A stretch of DNA of 28,236 bases from Maritimibacter sp. (GTDB lineage Bacteria; Pseudomonadota; Alphaproteobacteria; Rhodobacterales; Rhodobacteraceae), in contig DOUP01000243.1 of assembly GCA_003520545.1 (NCBI GenBank), positions 1-28,236 on the forward strand, written 5' to 3'. The notes below the pieces were generated by a model, which worked only from the letters and a program-made list of their open reading frames with translations, was not told where the DNA came from and made no database searches. The position numbers were made by a program, and so were the translations under genes. Shown piece after piece: positions 15,909-23,205 of the stretch (positions are counted from its first letter, which is position 1; every line of letters starts with the position of its first letter).

Positions 15909-15921
15909 TGAGGCAAATTCA
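15909..15921. promoter_or_regulatory. MetR-box-like site between metF and metR
   Basis: TGAG (15909-15912), five bases, then TTCA (15918-15921) differs in one position from the MetR consensus TGAA-N5-TTCA. A looser dyad TCATA (15919-15923) and TATGA (15938-15942) adjoins it, nearer metR. The site is between the divergent starts, as expected for metF activation and metR autoregulation. Confidence 0.55.
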
Positions 15922-15951
15922 TAATACTCAGGAAGAATATGAGGATCATGC

Positions 15952-16857
15952 ATGTATATCGAATTTCGCCATCTCCGCTCCATCCGCGCCATCCATGAGG
16001 CCGGCGGCCTCGCGCGCGCGGCGGATATGCTCCACATCACCCAGTCCGCACTCTCGCACCAGATCAAGGGGCTGGAGGACCAGGTCGGCATGGAGCTGTT
16101 CCAACGCCGCTCGAAACCAATGAAGCTCTCGCCCGCGGGCCAGAAGCTCCTAAACCTCGCCGAACGCATCTTGCCCGAGGTGTCCCGCGTCGAAGAGGAG
16201 TTTCGCGCCATGCAATCGGGCCGTTCGGGGCGGATGCATATCGCCATCGAATGCCACGCCTGTTTCGACTGGCTGTTTCCCGTGCTCGACGGTTTTCGCG
16301 GCGCCTGGCCCGAGGTGGACGTGGACATCCGCATGCGTCTCGCCTTCGACGCGCTGGAGGCGTTGCGCCGCGAAGACGTGGACTTCGTGATCTCCGCCGA
16401 CCCCGAAACCCTCCCCGGCGTGACCTTCACGCCACTGTTCGACTACGAGCCGATGTTCGTTAGTGCCGCGAACCATCCGCTCGCCACGCACGATTGGATC
16501 GAGGCCGAGGATTTCACCGGTGAAACCCTCCTCCACTACCCCGTGGAACGCGCCAAGCTCGACATCTTCACCAAGCTCCTCACCCCCGCCCGCGTCGAAC
16601 CCGCCGCCACCCGCGGCGTCGAACTGACCGAGGTGATCTTGATGCTGGTGGCCGCAGGCCGGGGCGTCACCGTGCTGCCTGACTGGGTCTTGGGCAAATA
16701 CAAGTCCAACCCGGACTACGCGATCCGCCCGATCACCGAGGCAGGCATCTCCAAACGCATGTATGCCGCGACCCGCGACGAAGACGTGGCCAAGCCCTAT
16801 ATCGCCCACATGATGCGACTGGCCCGCACCGAGCCGGTCAAACTCCAGCGCGTTTGA
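15952..16857 (+). CDS. metR: LysR-family regulator of methionine biosynthesis (MetR)
   Basis: This 301-residue LTTR has the N-terminal HTH FRHLRSIRAIHEAGGLARAA and LHITQSALSHQIKGLEDQVG, then ELFQRRSKPMKLSPAGQKLL. The effector domain opens with SGRMHIAIECHACFDWLFP, a segment characteristic of MetR (IECH...DWL), and continues to GRGVTVLPDWVL. MetR senses homocysteine and activates met genes including metF, which is divergent here. The ATG at 15952 is ten bases downstream of a GAGGA-like SD. Two hairpins follow the stop. Confidence 0.92.
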   Translation: MYIEFRHLRSIRAIHEAGGLARAADMLHITQSALSHQIKGLEDQVGMELFQRRSKPMKLSPAGQKLLNLAERILPEVSRVEEEFRAMQSGRSGRMHIAIECHACFDWLFPVLDGFRGAWPEVDVDIRMRLAFDALEALRREDVDFVISADPETLPGVTFTPLFDYEPMFVSAANHPLATHDWIEAEDFTGETLLHYPVERAKLDIFTKLLTPARVEPAATRGVELTEVILMLVAAGRGVTVLPDWVLGKYKSNPDYAIRPITEAGISKRMYAATRDEDVAKPYIAHMMRLARTEPVKLQRV

Positions 16858-16891
16858 CCGGCCCATATCCCGCGACCACCCCGCGCGGCCC

Positions 16892-16936
16892 AAAATCCGT
16901 CACCTGGATTTTGCCCGATTTCGTCCCACGAAATCG
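16892..16936. repeat. Two adjacent perfect hairpins after metR
   Basis: AAAATCC (16892-16898) pairs with GGATTTT (16906-16912). Immediately next, CGATTTCGT (16916-16924) pairs with ACGAAATCG (16928-16936) over a CCC loop. They begin 34 bases after the metR stop. Both have A/T-rich ends, and the first pair could act as a bidirectional terminator. Confidence 0.6.
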
Positions 16937-17467
16937 CCCATAATGCCGAGGTTCGCTCTATGCCGCACCGGTCCTTGCAACCTGTTGTGCCGTAGAAGGA
17001 CCGGCGCGCCTTGTCGGCACAGGCCTTCGCACCCAAAAACGGACCTTCGCGCAATATGCAGCGCAAGCACCCAAACGACCGAACGTTGCAGGTCGCACGA
17101 ACGGCAGCGATGCGCAGGGAGGTGGCTTTGCAAAGTTGTGCGTCACGTAGCGGTTCTTGACATTCCCGGCCCATTCCCGCCGTCGGTCTTCACGTACATC
17201 CCGCTTACATGTCCGCGCCGACGCAGAATTCAGTTAACTTATCGAGAGTTACATGATTGCCCGACCGAACACCGCACTTACATGCATCAGTCCTGAGAGC
17301 GTCGTTTCCGTGTATTCGGATCGGGAGGAGCGGCAATCCGTCGCGCATGTTTGTACTGTATCCGTTATCCGGGAACCGGACGATCTCGACCTGGGGTCGG
17401 GCAACTCCCATCCGGTCGGTGGCAAGGGGTCCAGGGCAAACTGATACAATCGAGAATAGGTAGCGAA
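16937..17467. other. Long intergenic region with a possible structured RNA
   Basis: No convincing gene is present between metR and the OmpA-like gene. CCGGTCCTT (16968-16976) pairs with AAGGACCGG (16996-17004). TGTGCCG (16986-16992), inside that loop, pairs with CGGCACA (17015-17021) outside it, giving a pseudoknot-like topology. A TTGACAT occurs near 17157. A TACAAT, 25 bases before the OmpA ATG, could be a -10 element but lacks a good -35. The rest shows nothing I can support. Confidence 0.35.
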
Positions 17468-19306
17468 ATGACCTCCAAGTCTCTCAGAACATCCACCGCA
17501 ATTTTTGCCGCGTTGTCTCTTATGCAGCCCCTTCCGGCGCTCACGCAATCCAGCACCGAAATCCGCTCATTCGAAGAGATCTGCGCCGAGGCCATGATTG
17601 CCGACGCACTTGCCTGCGAGCTCCATATCAAGGAGCTCCAGATAGCGGCCGAGGCCGAAGCACAGGCGACGGCTGACGCCGCTGCACAGATTATCGCCGA
17701 AGCTGAAGCCGCCGCGCAAGCCGCGACCGAAGCCGATACCGACGCCCAGACCGATGCCGCCGCCGAGGCGGATAATCTGGCTCAAGCAGCCGTCGACGCC
17801 GAAACGCAGGCCGCGGATGCAGCCAGCGCCGCCGAACGGCTCGCTATTGAAGCCGAAGCCGCTGCACAAGCTGCAGCTGACGCGCAAACTGCGGTCGAGG
17901 CCCCTGACGAAGCCGAGGCTATTGAATTTGGTAAAGCCGAAACCGAGGCTGAGGCTGAAGCCGCCGCAGATGCACAAGCTGAGGCTGACGCACAAGTTCA
18001 GGCAGAAGCTGATGCCGCTGCGCAAGCCGAGGCGGAGGCTGAAGCCGCCGCGTTGGCCGAGACAGAAGCCGCCGCGCAGACCGAAGCCGCTGCGGACCAG
18101 GATGCCGAGCCTGTCCCGGAAACCTTCACCGAAGCACCTGAAACGACCGAACCTGTTGCCGAAGATTGTCTGGCCGAGGTTGTCGATGCCGATGGCACCA
18201 TTCTCTGCGCCGATGAGTTGACCGGCGAAGGTGTCGCCGCAATCGCGGACGAGGACGGTGAAGGAACCGAAACGGAGGTCGAGGTGACGACCGAGACCAT
18301 CACTGAAAGCACTCACCGCTCCAGCAGCGAGGAGTTCGGTGAAGCGACACTTGACGCCGAGGGCGAGGCAACAACTGAAGCAGCCGCCGACGGGCCGGAA
18401 GTGGAGCAACGCGACACCGGTATGAGCGACCTCGAAAAGGCCGGCTTGTTCGTGCTCGGCGCGGTGGTCGTCGGTGCGATCCTGTCCAATGGTCAGCGGG
18501 TGGAAGCCAATACTGGCGATCGGGTGATCGTGCTCAATGACGACGGCACCTACCGGGTGTTGAAGGATGATGATGCGCTTCTGCGCCAGCCGGGATCGGA
18601 CGTGCGCACGGAACGGTTCACCGACGGTTCGACCCGAACCACCGTCACCCGCGACGATGGCACCCAGATCATCACCATACGGGATTCCACGGGTCGTGCA
18701 CTTCGCCGCGTTCGGATCGAACCGGACGGGCGCGAATACCTGCTGATCGACGACACCCGCACCTTCGATCCGGTGATCGTCCGCGACCTTCCAACGCCGG
18801 TCTATGACGACTTCGATTACAGCAGGGCGACCGGTTACGAAGCGCTGCGCCAGGCACTTCTGGCCGCCGACCAGCGCGACTACGGCCGCAGTTTCAGCCT
18901 GCGACAGGTGCGCAACATTGTTGAGGTGCGCGAACTGGCACCCGAGATCAACTTCGGCGCCGTCACCTTCGCCACGAACTCCGCCGCGCTTCAACCGTCG
19001 CAGGCGGAACAGCTTCGGGAGATGGGCCTTTTGATGAGCGACCTGATCGCCGACGACCCAACCGAGCTATTCCTCATCGAGGGTCATACCGACGCGATTG
19101 GGGGCGCAGGCCATAATCTTCTCCTGTCGGATCGGCGGGCCGAGTCTGTGGCGCTCGCCTTGAGCGAGTATTTCCAGGTGCCGACGGAGAACATGGTTGT
19201 TCAGGGGTACGGGGAACGCTTCCTCAAGATCCCGACCCAAAGCGCCGAACGCCTGAACCGGCGCGTTGCCGTGCGTCGCATCACGCCTCTGTTGCAGCCG
19301 TACTGA
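17468..19306 (+). CDS. OmpA-family envelope protein with long Ala/Glu-rich stalk
   Basis: This protein of about 612 residues has a signal peptide (MTSKSLRTSTAIFAALSLMQPLPALTQ). From about residue 58 to 220 it is dominated by Ala, Glu, Asp and Gln in repeating AEAEAAAQAAADAQ-like units, probably a long helix or coiled coil. An acidic stretch and a Cys-containing segment (EDCLAEVVDADGTILCADE) follow. Next are a hydrophobic segment AGLFVLGAVVVGAILSNG (about 325-342) and a beta-rich region. The C-terminal OmpA domain (about 490-606) has FLIEGHTDAIGGAGHN, LSDRRAESVALALSEYF and ERLNRRVAVRRITPL, which should bind peptidoglycan. The ATG at 17468 starts the signal peptide; the longer frame from 17351 does not. 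It is transcribed alone, ending in a strong terminator. The linker role is inferred. Confidence 0.85.
   Translation: MTSKSLRTSTAIFAALSLMQPLPALTQSSTEIRSFEEICAEAMIADALACELHIKELQIAAEAEAQATADAAAQIIAEAEAAAQAATEADTDAQTDAAAEADNLAQAAVDAETQAADAASAAERLAIEAEAAAQAAADAQTAVEAPDEAEAIEFGKAETEAEAEAAADAQAEADAQVQAEADAAAQAEAEAEAAALAETEAAAQTEAAADQDAEPVPETFTEAPETTEPVAEDCLAEVVDADGTILCADELTGEGVAAIADEDGEGTETEVEVTTETITESTHRSSSEEFGEATLDAEGEATTEAAADGPEVEQRDTGMSDLEKAGLFVLGAVVVGAILSNGQRVEANTGDRVIVLNDDGTYRVLKDDDALLRQPGSDVRTERFTDGSTRTTVTRDDGTQIITIRDSTGRALRRVRIEPDGREYLLIDDTRTFDPVIVRDLPTPVYDDFDYSRATGYEALRQALLAADQRDYGRSFSLRQVRNIVEVRELAPEINFGAVTFATNSAALQPSQAEQLREMGLLMSDLIADDPTELFLIEGHTDAIGGAGHNLLLSDRRAESVALALSEYFQVPTENMVVQGYGERFLKIPTQSAERLNRRVAVRRITPLLQPY
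17640..18130 (+). repeat. GAAGCC-rich low-complexity coding repeat
   Basis: Degenerate in-frame repeats of GCCGAAGCC, GAGGCTGAAGCC and GCCGCGCAAGCC encode the Ala/Glu stalk of the OmpA-like protein. Such imperfect repeats can change length by slippage. They also create long antisense frames without real coding content. Confidence 0.7.
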
Positions 19307-19400
19307 GCCTGACTGAAGTCAGGCTGCAGGGCAGCTCAGAAGCAAGTGAGTCGACATGAACGCAAACACCCCCGGCCTCGCTTGGCCGGGGGTGTTTGCG
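19306..19400 (+). terminator. Double hairpin ending the OmpA-like transcript
   Basis: AGCCTGAC (19306-19313) pairs with GTCAGGCT (19318-19325) over TGAA, starting inside the stop codon. Further on, 19361-19377 and 19384-19400 form a perfect 17-bp stem (CGCAAACACCCCCGGCC and its complement) with a six-base loop. The flanking ACA/TGT and TTTGCGTCTT make a plausible terminator. Confidence 0.78.
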
Positions 19401-19585
19401 TCTTATCCGATGGTCGGTGAATGAAAGCCTTTGTCGACACTCAGAAAAACATGTCGAACACGTACTCGCGTTCCGGGTATTCAGCGCCCGTGTTCATTCC
19501 ACGAAAATGGCGACCCGGTTTCCCGGATCGCCTGAACTCATCACCACTTGGTCATGCCGATGTGGCAAACCGATAAGACAACGCA

Positions 19586-20227
19586 CTACCGAACGATATA
19601 CACCACGCGGCGGTTCTCCCGCTCGACAAGCACCGGAACGCCGTTGACATAGGCATAGTAGTATTCGCTGTCAGGCACCTCGTTCAGCATCACGGACTCG
19701 GGAAGACCCGCACCCACAACAACCTCTCCGTCGAGATAGACCGGATCGACCGGATTGCCGCGGACATAGGTCGTAACGGTTTCTGTCGGCGTGATCGCTG
19801 CTCCGGCACCCATGCCGATCGCCGCACCGATAATCGCTCCGACCGGCCCCCCGATAATACCACCGGCGACTGCGCCGGTCACGGCGCCGCCAACCGCAGC
19901 ATCCGGGTCCTGTTCGTAGGTAATGGTTTTGACAGCCAGCCGTTCACGAACGGCAGAGATCGGCGCATCGACCGTCGCGGTCAGATAGTCCCCAGAGGCC
20001 CAGCCGTTGAACTCACCGTGCGTGACCTGGCACCAGTTGGACGCATCAAGGCATCCATCGACCACCACCGTTTGCGAGGCGGGAATCACCGAGATAATGT
20101 CATAGGTTGTGCTGGGACCCGCCCGAAGGTTGAGATCGGTCCAAGCCGTTGCCGTGGTTTGGGCAAGGGCCGAGGAGGCGAAAACCAGGCCAGCAACTGT
20201 CGTACTCAGAAAAAGCTTATTCGTCAT
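19586..20227 (-). CDS. Periplasmic SH3b-domain protein with glycine zipper and DUF1236
   Basis: This 213-residue protein has a signal peptide (MTNKLFLSTTVAGLVFASSALAQ). An SH3b domain follows (about 25-85: TDLNLRAGPSTTYDIISVIP, then WCQVTHGEFNGWASGDYL). Next is a glycine-zipper hydrophobic segment (about 112-146: AVGGAVTGAVAGGIIGG, then AIIGAAIGMGAGAAI). It ends in a DUF1236-like region (PDSEYYYAYVNGVPVLVE, then RRVVYIVR). SH3b domains in such proteins probably bind cell-wall material and the zipper may insert in membrane. The exact role is unknown. AAAGGAATTTCAG precedes the ATG. It faces the OmpA-like gene convergently and shares its envelope theme. Confidence 0.85.
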   Translation of the reverse strand: MTNKLFLSTTVAGLVFASSALAQTTATAWTDLNLRAGPSTTYDIISVIPASQTVVVDGCLDASNWCQVTHGEFNGWASGDYLTATVDAPISAVRERLAVKTITYEQDPDAAVGGAVTGAVAGGIIGGPVGAIIGAAIGMGAGAAITPTETVTTYVRGNPVDPVYLDGEVVVGAGLPESVMLNEVPDSEYYYAYVNGVPVLVERENRRVVYIVR

Positions 20228-20639
20228 CTGAAATTCCTTTCATGACCATTTCCGGAATTCGCAGGCATCAGAATTTTCGACAGACCAGAGGTTGATCTGT
20301 CATATCATTTTCGGATTTCCGGAATGGCCCGCTTGGCGGCCGGAGATTCGGCGCCATGCTTTACTTTGATGAAAACCAGCCGCGCCCTGACTGATGCAAA
20401 TCAGCGTATGAAACTATTTTTTTGCGGCGCTCGGGCAAACTGGCCTGTGACCATTCACCTGACCTTGGCACTGCCTCGGTAATACTGAAGCCGACCTGCT
20501 CAAGGCTTTCTCTGTATCGCACGCCTCCCCAAGACCGCGGTGCGCCCGAAAACTGATCCATGTTATAGGAAATAGTCCGGCAAATGGCTATTATCGGTCA
20601 GGTATTTGGCCATTTGCCAATCATGAAGAAGGGAATCCA
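20228..20639. other. Gene-poor intergenic region with a 10-bp inverted repeat
   Basis: This divergent gap has no convincing gene; a 66-codon minus frame at 20361-20561 lacks an SD. GGCAAATGGC (20579-20588) and GCCATTTGCC (20609-20618) form a perfect inverted repeat 22 bases upstream of the micro-gene that follows. It could be an operator or leader hairpin. Confidence 0.5.
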
Positions 20640-20714
20640 ATGAACCGGATCATATACATTGTCGGACTTATCGTGATCGTTCTGTTTATCTTGGGCTATT
20701 TTGGCTTGCGTTGA
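20640..20714 (+). CDS. 24-residue single-helix membrane micro-protein
   Basis: The frame encodes MNRIIYIVGLIVIVLF, continues ILGYFGLR and stops with TGA at 20712-20714. It is one hydrophobic helix with a short basic N-terminus and a C-terminal Arg. AAGAAGGGA five bases before the ATG is a good ribosome binding site, which supports real translation. I recall near-identical tiny proteins annotated as hypothetical in alphaproteobacteria, but that is memory and not a search. It is placed ahead of the DUF883 gene in a cluster of small stress proteins. Function is unknown; partners in the membrane are possible. Confidence 0.7.
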   Translation: MNRIIYIVGLIVIVLFILGYFGLR

Positions 20715-20848
20715 TCGCCGGGTCCACTGCGATCGGAGCCGCATCCGGGAGCCAAAACGGTGACTGGTGCCAGTCGTGACAGGCTGGCCCGCGCCTATGT
20801 GAGCCCCGACACGATCCGGTGCGATCGGTCAATTTCTGGAGATACAAC

Positions 20849-21112
20849 ATGAATGACGCAGTGAAGACGAAAGCCTCCCCTGACGATCTCAGCCAGCAGA
20901 TCGAGGATCTGCGCGAAGACCTGTTGAAGCTTGCCGCGACGGTTAGAAACGAGATGTCCGAAGGTATCGAAGAGGCCGGGCGGCAGATCAGCAAGACCAG
21001 CCGGGACGCAAAGACAACGGCCACCAACGCGGTGATCGGCCATCCCCTGACTGCAGTCGGAATTGCCGCTGGAATTGGCCTTCTGCTCGGCCTTCTCGCG
21101 CGGAAAGGCTGA
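20849..21112 (+). CDS. DUF883/ElaB-YqjD-type membrane-anchored protein
   Basis: This 87-residue protein has an amphipathic, probably coiled-coil N-terminal part (LSQQIEDLREDLLKLAATV through SKTSRDAKTTATNAV). A single C-terminal helix follows (HPLTAVGIAAGIGLLLGLLA) and ends RKG. This is the standard DUF883 plan; ElaB/YqjD are inner-membrane, stationary-phase proteins that bind ribosomes in E. coli. A ribosome role here is only by analogy. CTGGAGATACAAC precedes the ATG at 20849. The longer frame from 20819 adds ten residues with no support. It is convergent with the AI-2E-family gene. Confidence 0.85.
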   Translation: MNDAVKTKASPDDLSQQIEDLREDLLKLAATVRNEMSEGIEEAGRQISKTSRDAKTTATNAVIGHPLTAVGIAAGIGLLLGLLARKG

Positions 21113-21139
21113 TCCGTCATGGCTGCCGCGCTCTCCCGG

Positions 21140-22339
21140 TCAGCCCGACCCTTGCTGCCGTTGGCCGCTTTTGTCGCGGCCTTCTTGCTGGGGCGGCGAC
21201 GGTGACGAATGCGTAGCGGCGTTGAGCCGCCGCACGAAGGCGATCGCGACGATCAGCGTCGGTGTCGCAACCAGCGCACCGGCGGCGCCCCAGAGCCACG
21301 CACCGAAAGCAATCGCCACGAACACGGCAATAGGAGCGATCCGAATGCGCGCGCCGACCACCATCGGAGTGACAATGTGGCCCTCGATCGTGTTCAGCAC
21401 AACGACGACGGCAAAGGGCGCGAAGGCAATGATCGAATCGTCGTAGGACACGAGCCCAATGCCCAATGTGACCAGCCCCAGGATGGCCATCCCGATGAAG
21501 GGCATGAAGTTCAAAAGCGCCGCAGCGGCGCCCCAGAGCGGGGCGTTGGCTACGCCTAGCAACTGGAAGGCCACAGCAATGCTTACCCCGAGTCCCAGAT
21601 TGACAATGGTGATTGCCAGCAGGTAGCGCGCGACGTTGGTGCGCACGTCGCGCATGGCCCGGCCGACTGCACGGCGCGTCGAGGCCCCGGACACCAGCGA
21701 CATGCCCCAACGGGCCAGCATCGTGCGATCGCGGAGCATGAAAAAGGTGAGCATTGCCCAGAAAACCGCTCCGAAGGCAATGCCCGGGGCACTGATCGCC
21801 AGGTCGGCCAACAGGTTCTGGCCACCCGCCACCAGCTTGTCGACGGCGTCATCCTCTGAGCTCTCTTCGGTCGGTGCGGCCGGCACGGTGCCTTGCGGTT
21901 CGGCAGAGGGGATGGCCTTAGACTCGCCTTCGGGTGACGCTGACAACTGCAATATGATTTGGCGCGCGCGCGTCTCCGCCTCGCGCAAGATCTGTGGCGC
22001 TCGCTCGCTCATGGCTTCCGCCGAGGGAGCAAGCCAATACGCGGAAATCGCCGCGCCGGAAAGCAGACTACCGACAACGAAGGCCGCGCAGAGCGATGCT
22101 GGCGCGCCGGTGCGTTCCAGCCAGTGAACCGAGGGCGCAAGGGCAATCGCGCAAAGCAGGGCGAGTACCGTGGGTACCGCGATCAGGCTTGCCGCATCCA
22201 GCGCCGCGAGAACCATCACGCATGCGATGATGCCCAGCAGCGTGGTCTGGAGAGCGCTCCGATCGATCCGCGAGAACCACCCTGTAGATACTGCCCGGCG
22301 CGGCGACGTCGATGCGTCTTGCGGTCTCTCATCGGTCAT
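21140..22339 (-). CDS. AI-2E family transporter (TqsA/YdiK-like permease)
   Basis: This 399-residue polytopic protein has N-terminal helices (TTLLGIIACVMVLAALDAAS, IAVPTVLALLCAIALAPSV). A hydrophilic acidic/Ser-rich loop sits at about 135-165. The conserved C-terminal half has ISAPGIAFGAVFWAMLTFFMLRD in two parts, LLNFMPFIGMAILGLVTLGIG, NTIEGHIVTPMVVGARIRI and GALVATPTLIVAIAFV. The NFMPFIG and EGHIVTPMVVG elements are family hallmarks. Some members export autoinducer-2; others act as Na+/H+ antiporters, so the substrate is open. The C-terminal 30 residues are polar and disordered. Two short palindromes lie upstream of the start. Confidence 0.87.
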   Translation of the reverse strand: MTDERPQDASTSPRRAVSTGWFSRIDRSALQTTLLGIIACVMVLAALDAASLIAVPTVLALLCAIALAPSVHWLERTGAPASLCAAFVVGSLLSGAAISAYWLAPSAEAMSERAPQILREAETRARQIILQLSASPEGESKAIPSAEPQGTVPAAPTEESSEDDAVDKLVAGGQNLLADLAISAPGIAFGAVFWAMLTFFMLRDRTMLARWGMSLVSGASTRRAVGRAMRDVRTNVARYLLAITIVNLGLGVSIAVAFQLLGVANAPLWGAAAALLNFMPFIGMAILGLVTLGIGLVSYDDSIIAFAPFAVVVVLNTIEGHIVTPMVVGARIRIAPIAVFVAIAFGAWLWGAAGALVATPTLIVAIAFVRRLNAATHSSPSPPQQEGRDKSGQRQQGSG

Positions 22340-22373
22340 GAGGAGCCTGCCTTTCTGAAATGATCGACGAGGG

Positions 22374-22470
22374 GATCATATGATCTTTCGGCGCGTGGGT
22401 GGGGAGAAACATCGTCCAGCCTGTTCTCAACGCCGATGCCGAATGCATGACGAGTTCGACAGGTTAACCT
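22374..22470. promoter_or_regulatory. Two perfect palindromes in the divergent gap upstream of the AI-2E-family gene
   Basis: GATCATATGATC (22374-22385) is a perfect 12-bp palindrome 35 bases upstream of the transporter start. AGGTTAACCT (22461-22470) is a perfect 10-bp palindrome farther up, towards the csbD-like gene. Both could be operator sites in this 288-base divergent region. No other feature was found there. Confidence 0.35.
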
Positions 22471-22627
22471 AATGCGATGTTGTCTAATTGAAGCGGCTGA
22501 CGGTCTTGCTGATGCAGGTTAGCGCCGCGCAGGCCACGACAGGCGATGATGCCTCCATTGTGATTCCAGAGTGTCCGAAACTGCGATCCGCAGGTGGCAA
22601 CACAGCGTCCACAAAGGATCTCGCACC

Positions 22628-22723
22628 ATGGATAAGGACCGCATCAAGGGAACCGTCAAGAAGACCGAAGGCTCGATCCAGAAGACCTACGGCAAGGCGA
22701 AGGATGCCCTGCGCAAGACCTGA
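22628..22723 (+). CDS. Half-length CsbD-like stress protein
   Basis: The 31-residue product starts MDKDRIKGTVKKTEGSIQK and ends with YGKAKDALRKT. It resembles CsbD proteins (normally about 55-70 residues): the DKDRIKGT start matches the usual N-terminus, and the EGSIQKTYGKAKD segment matches the usual second half. It therefore reads as one repeat unit, or as an internally deleted copy. AAGGATCTCGCACC before the ATG is a reasonable ribosome binding site. CsbD is a general-stress, hydrophilic protein of unknown mechanism. It probably shares a transcript with the next two small genes. Confidence 0.68.
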   Translation: MDKDRIKGTVKKTEGSIQKTYGKAKDALRKT

Positions 22724-22759
22724 TGCCGAGGGCTTGAAACCCAGCGAAAGGATGCAGCC

Positions 22760-22921
22760 ATGGAAAAGAACAAGAAAAAGAAGGCTGGAACCGGAACCCC
22801 GAAAGGCTCCAAACAACAAAGCGAATACAAGTCCCGCGAGGCTGACGGAAAGGCCAACCAGACCGACCTCGCGTTTCAGAAAGCATTCGGCAAAGGAAAG
22901 GCTGTTCCCCACAAGAGCTGA
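22760..22921 (+). CDS. 53-residue Lys-rich hydrophilic protein of unknown function
   Basis: The frame starts MEKNKKKKAGTGTPKGSKQQ, continues through SREADGKANQTDLAFQKAFG and ends VPHKS. It is rich in Lys, Gly, Gln and Ser, with no hydrophobic segment, so it is probably disordered and could bind nucleic acid. GAAAGGATGCAGCC precedes the ATG, a good ribosome binding site. A terminator-like hairpin follows 13 bases after the stop. I do not recognise a named family. The small-gene context with CsbD and DUF3309 suggests a stress-response protein; this is inference only. Confidence 0.68.
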   Translation: MEKNKKKKAGTGTPKGSKQQSEYKSREADGKANQTDLAFQKAFGKGKAVPHKS

Positions 22922-22934
22922 TCCCAATGCCGTA

Positions 22935-22969
22935 CGGCCCCGCCGCGTGTCCCTCCCGTAGCGGGGCCG
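22935..22969 (+). terminator. Terminator-like hairpin between the Lys-rich gene and DUF3309
   Basis: CGGCCCCGC (22935-22943) pairs perfectly with GCGGGGCCG (22961-22969) over 17 bases, followed by ATCTCTT. The stem is strong but has no clean T run. It may only partly separate the next gene. Confidence 0.6.
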
Positions 22970-23001
22970 ATCTCTTGCGAACTCAGGAAAAGGAAAGCGC
23001 C

Positions 23002-23157
23002 ATGCTCGGCACCGTTCTCATCATCGTCCTCGTTCTGATACTTTTGGGCGTGCTTCCAACATGGAACCACAGCAGGTCCTGGGGCTATGGTCCCAGCGGC
23101 GGGATCGGTCTCATCCTGTTGATCCTGATCGTGCTCGTACTGACGGGACGCCTCTGA
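23002..23157 (+). CDS. DUF3309-family small membrane protein
   Basis: This 51-residue protein has two hydrophobic helices, LGTVLIIVLVLILLGVLPTW and GIGLILLILIVLVLTGRL. A short polar loop rich in Trp/Ser/Tyr (NHSRSWGYGPSGG) joins them. The LGVLPTW...WGYGPSGG...GLILLI pattern is the DUF3309 signature. AGGAAAAGGAAAGCGCC precedes the ATG at 23002. The family is common in alpha- and betaproteobacteria and has no known function; it often lies near stress genes. The longer frame from 22927 crosses the preceding hairpin and is not used. Confidence 0.88.
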   Translation: MLGTVLIIVLVLILLGVLPTWNHSRSWGYGPSGGIGLILLILIVLVLTGRL

Positions 23158-23205
23158 AATTCTCGCTCGGGACGGTTAGCGCCTACGCACCGAACGACCA
23201 CCGGC

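Noticed and set aside
15859..15951. SAM-type riboswitch upstream of metF
   Set aside because: Only 93 bases separate metF and metR, they hold a MetR-like site, and no SAM-II pseudoknot pattern could be built.
16797..17174. 125-codon Cys-rich minus-strand frame after metR
   Set aside because: It overlaps the end of metR and the hairpin cluster, has no SD and matches no family; the signal is better explained by the inverted repeats.
17567..18994. 475-codon minus-strand open frame
   Set aside because: It is antisense to the OmpA-like gene. Its Gly/Phe/Leu repeats are just the complement of the GAAGCC-type repeats.
20361..20561. 66-codon minus-strand frame in the gap before the micro-gene
   Set aside because: No SD, no recognisable domain, and an ordinary composition for a chance frame.
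22488..22961. 157-codon plus-strand frame over the csbD-like region
   Set aside because: It is out of frame with the two small genes that have good SDs, and its Arg/Pro-rich product is typical of a shadow.
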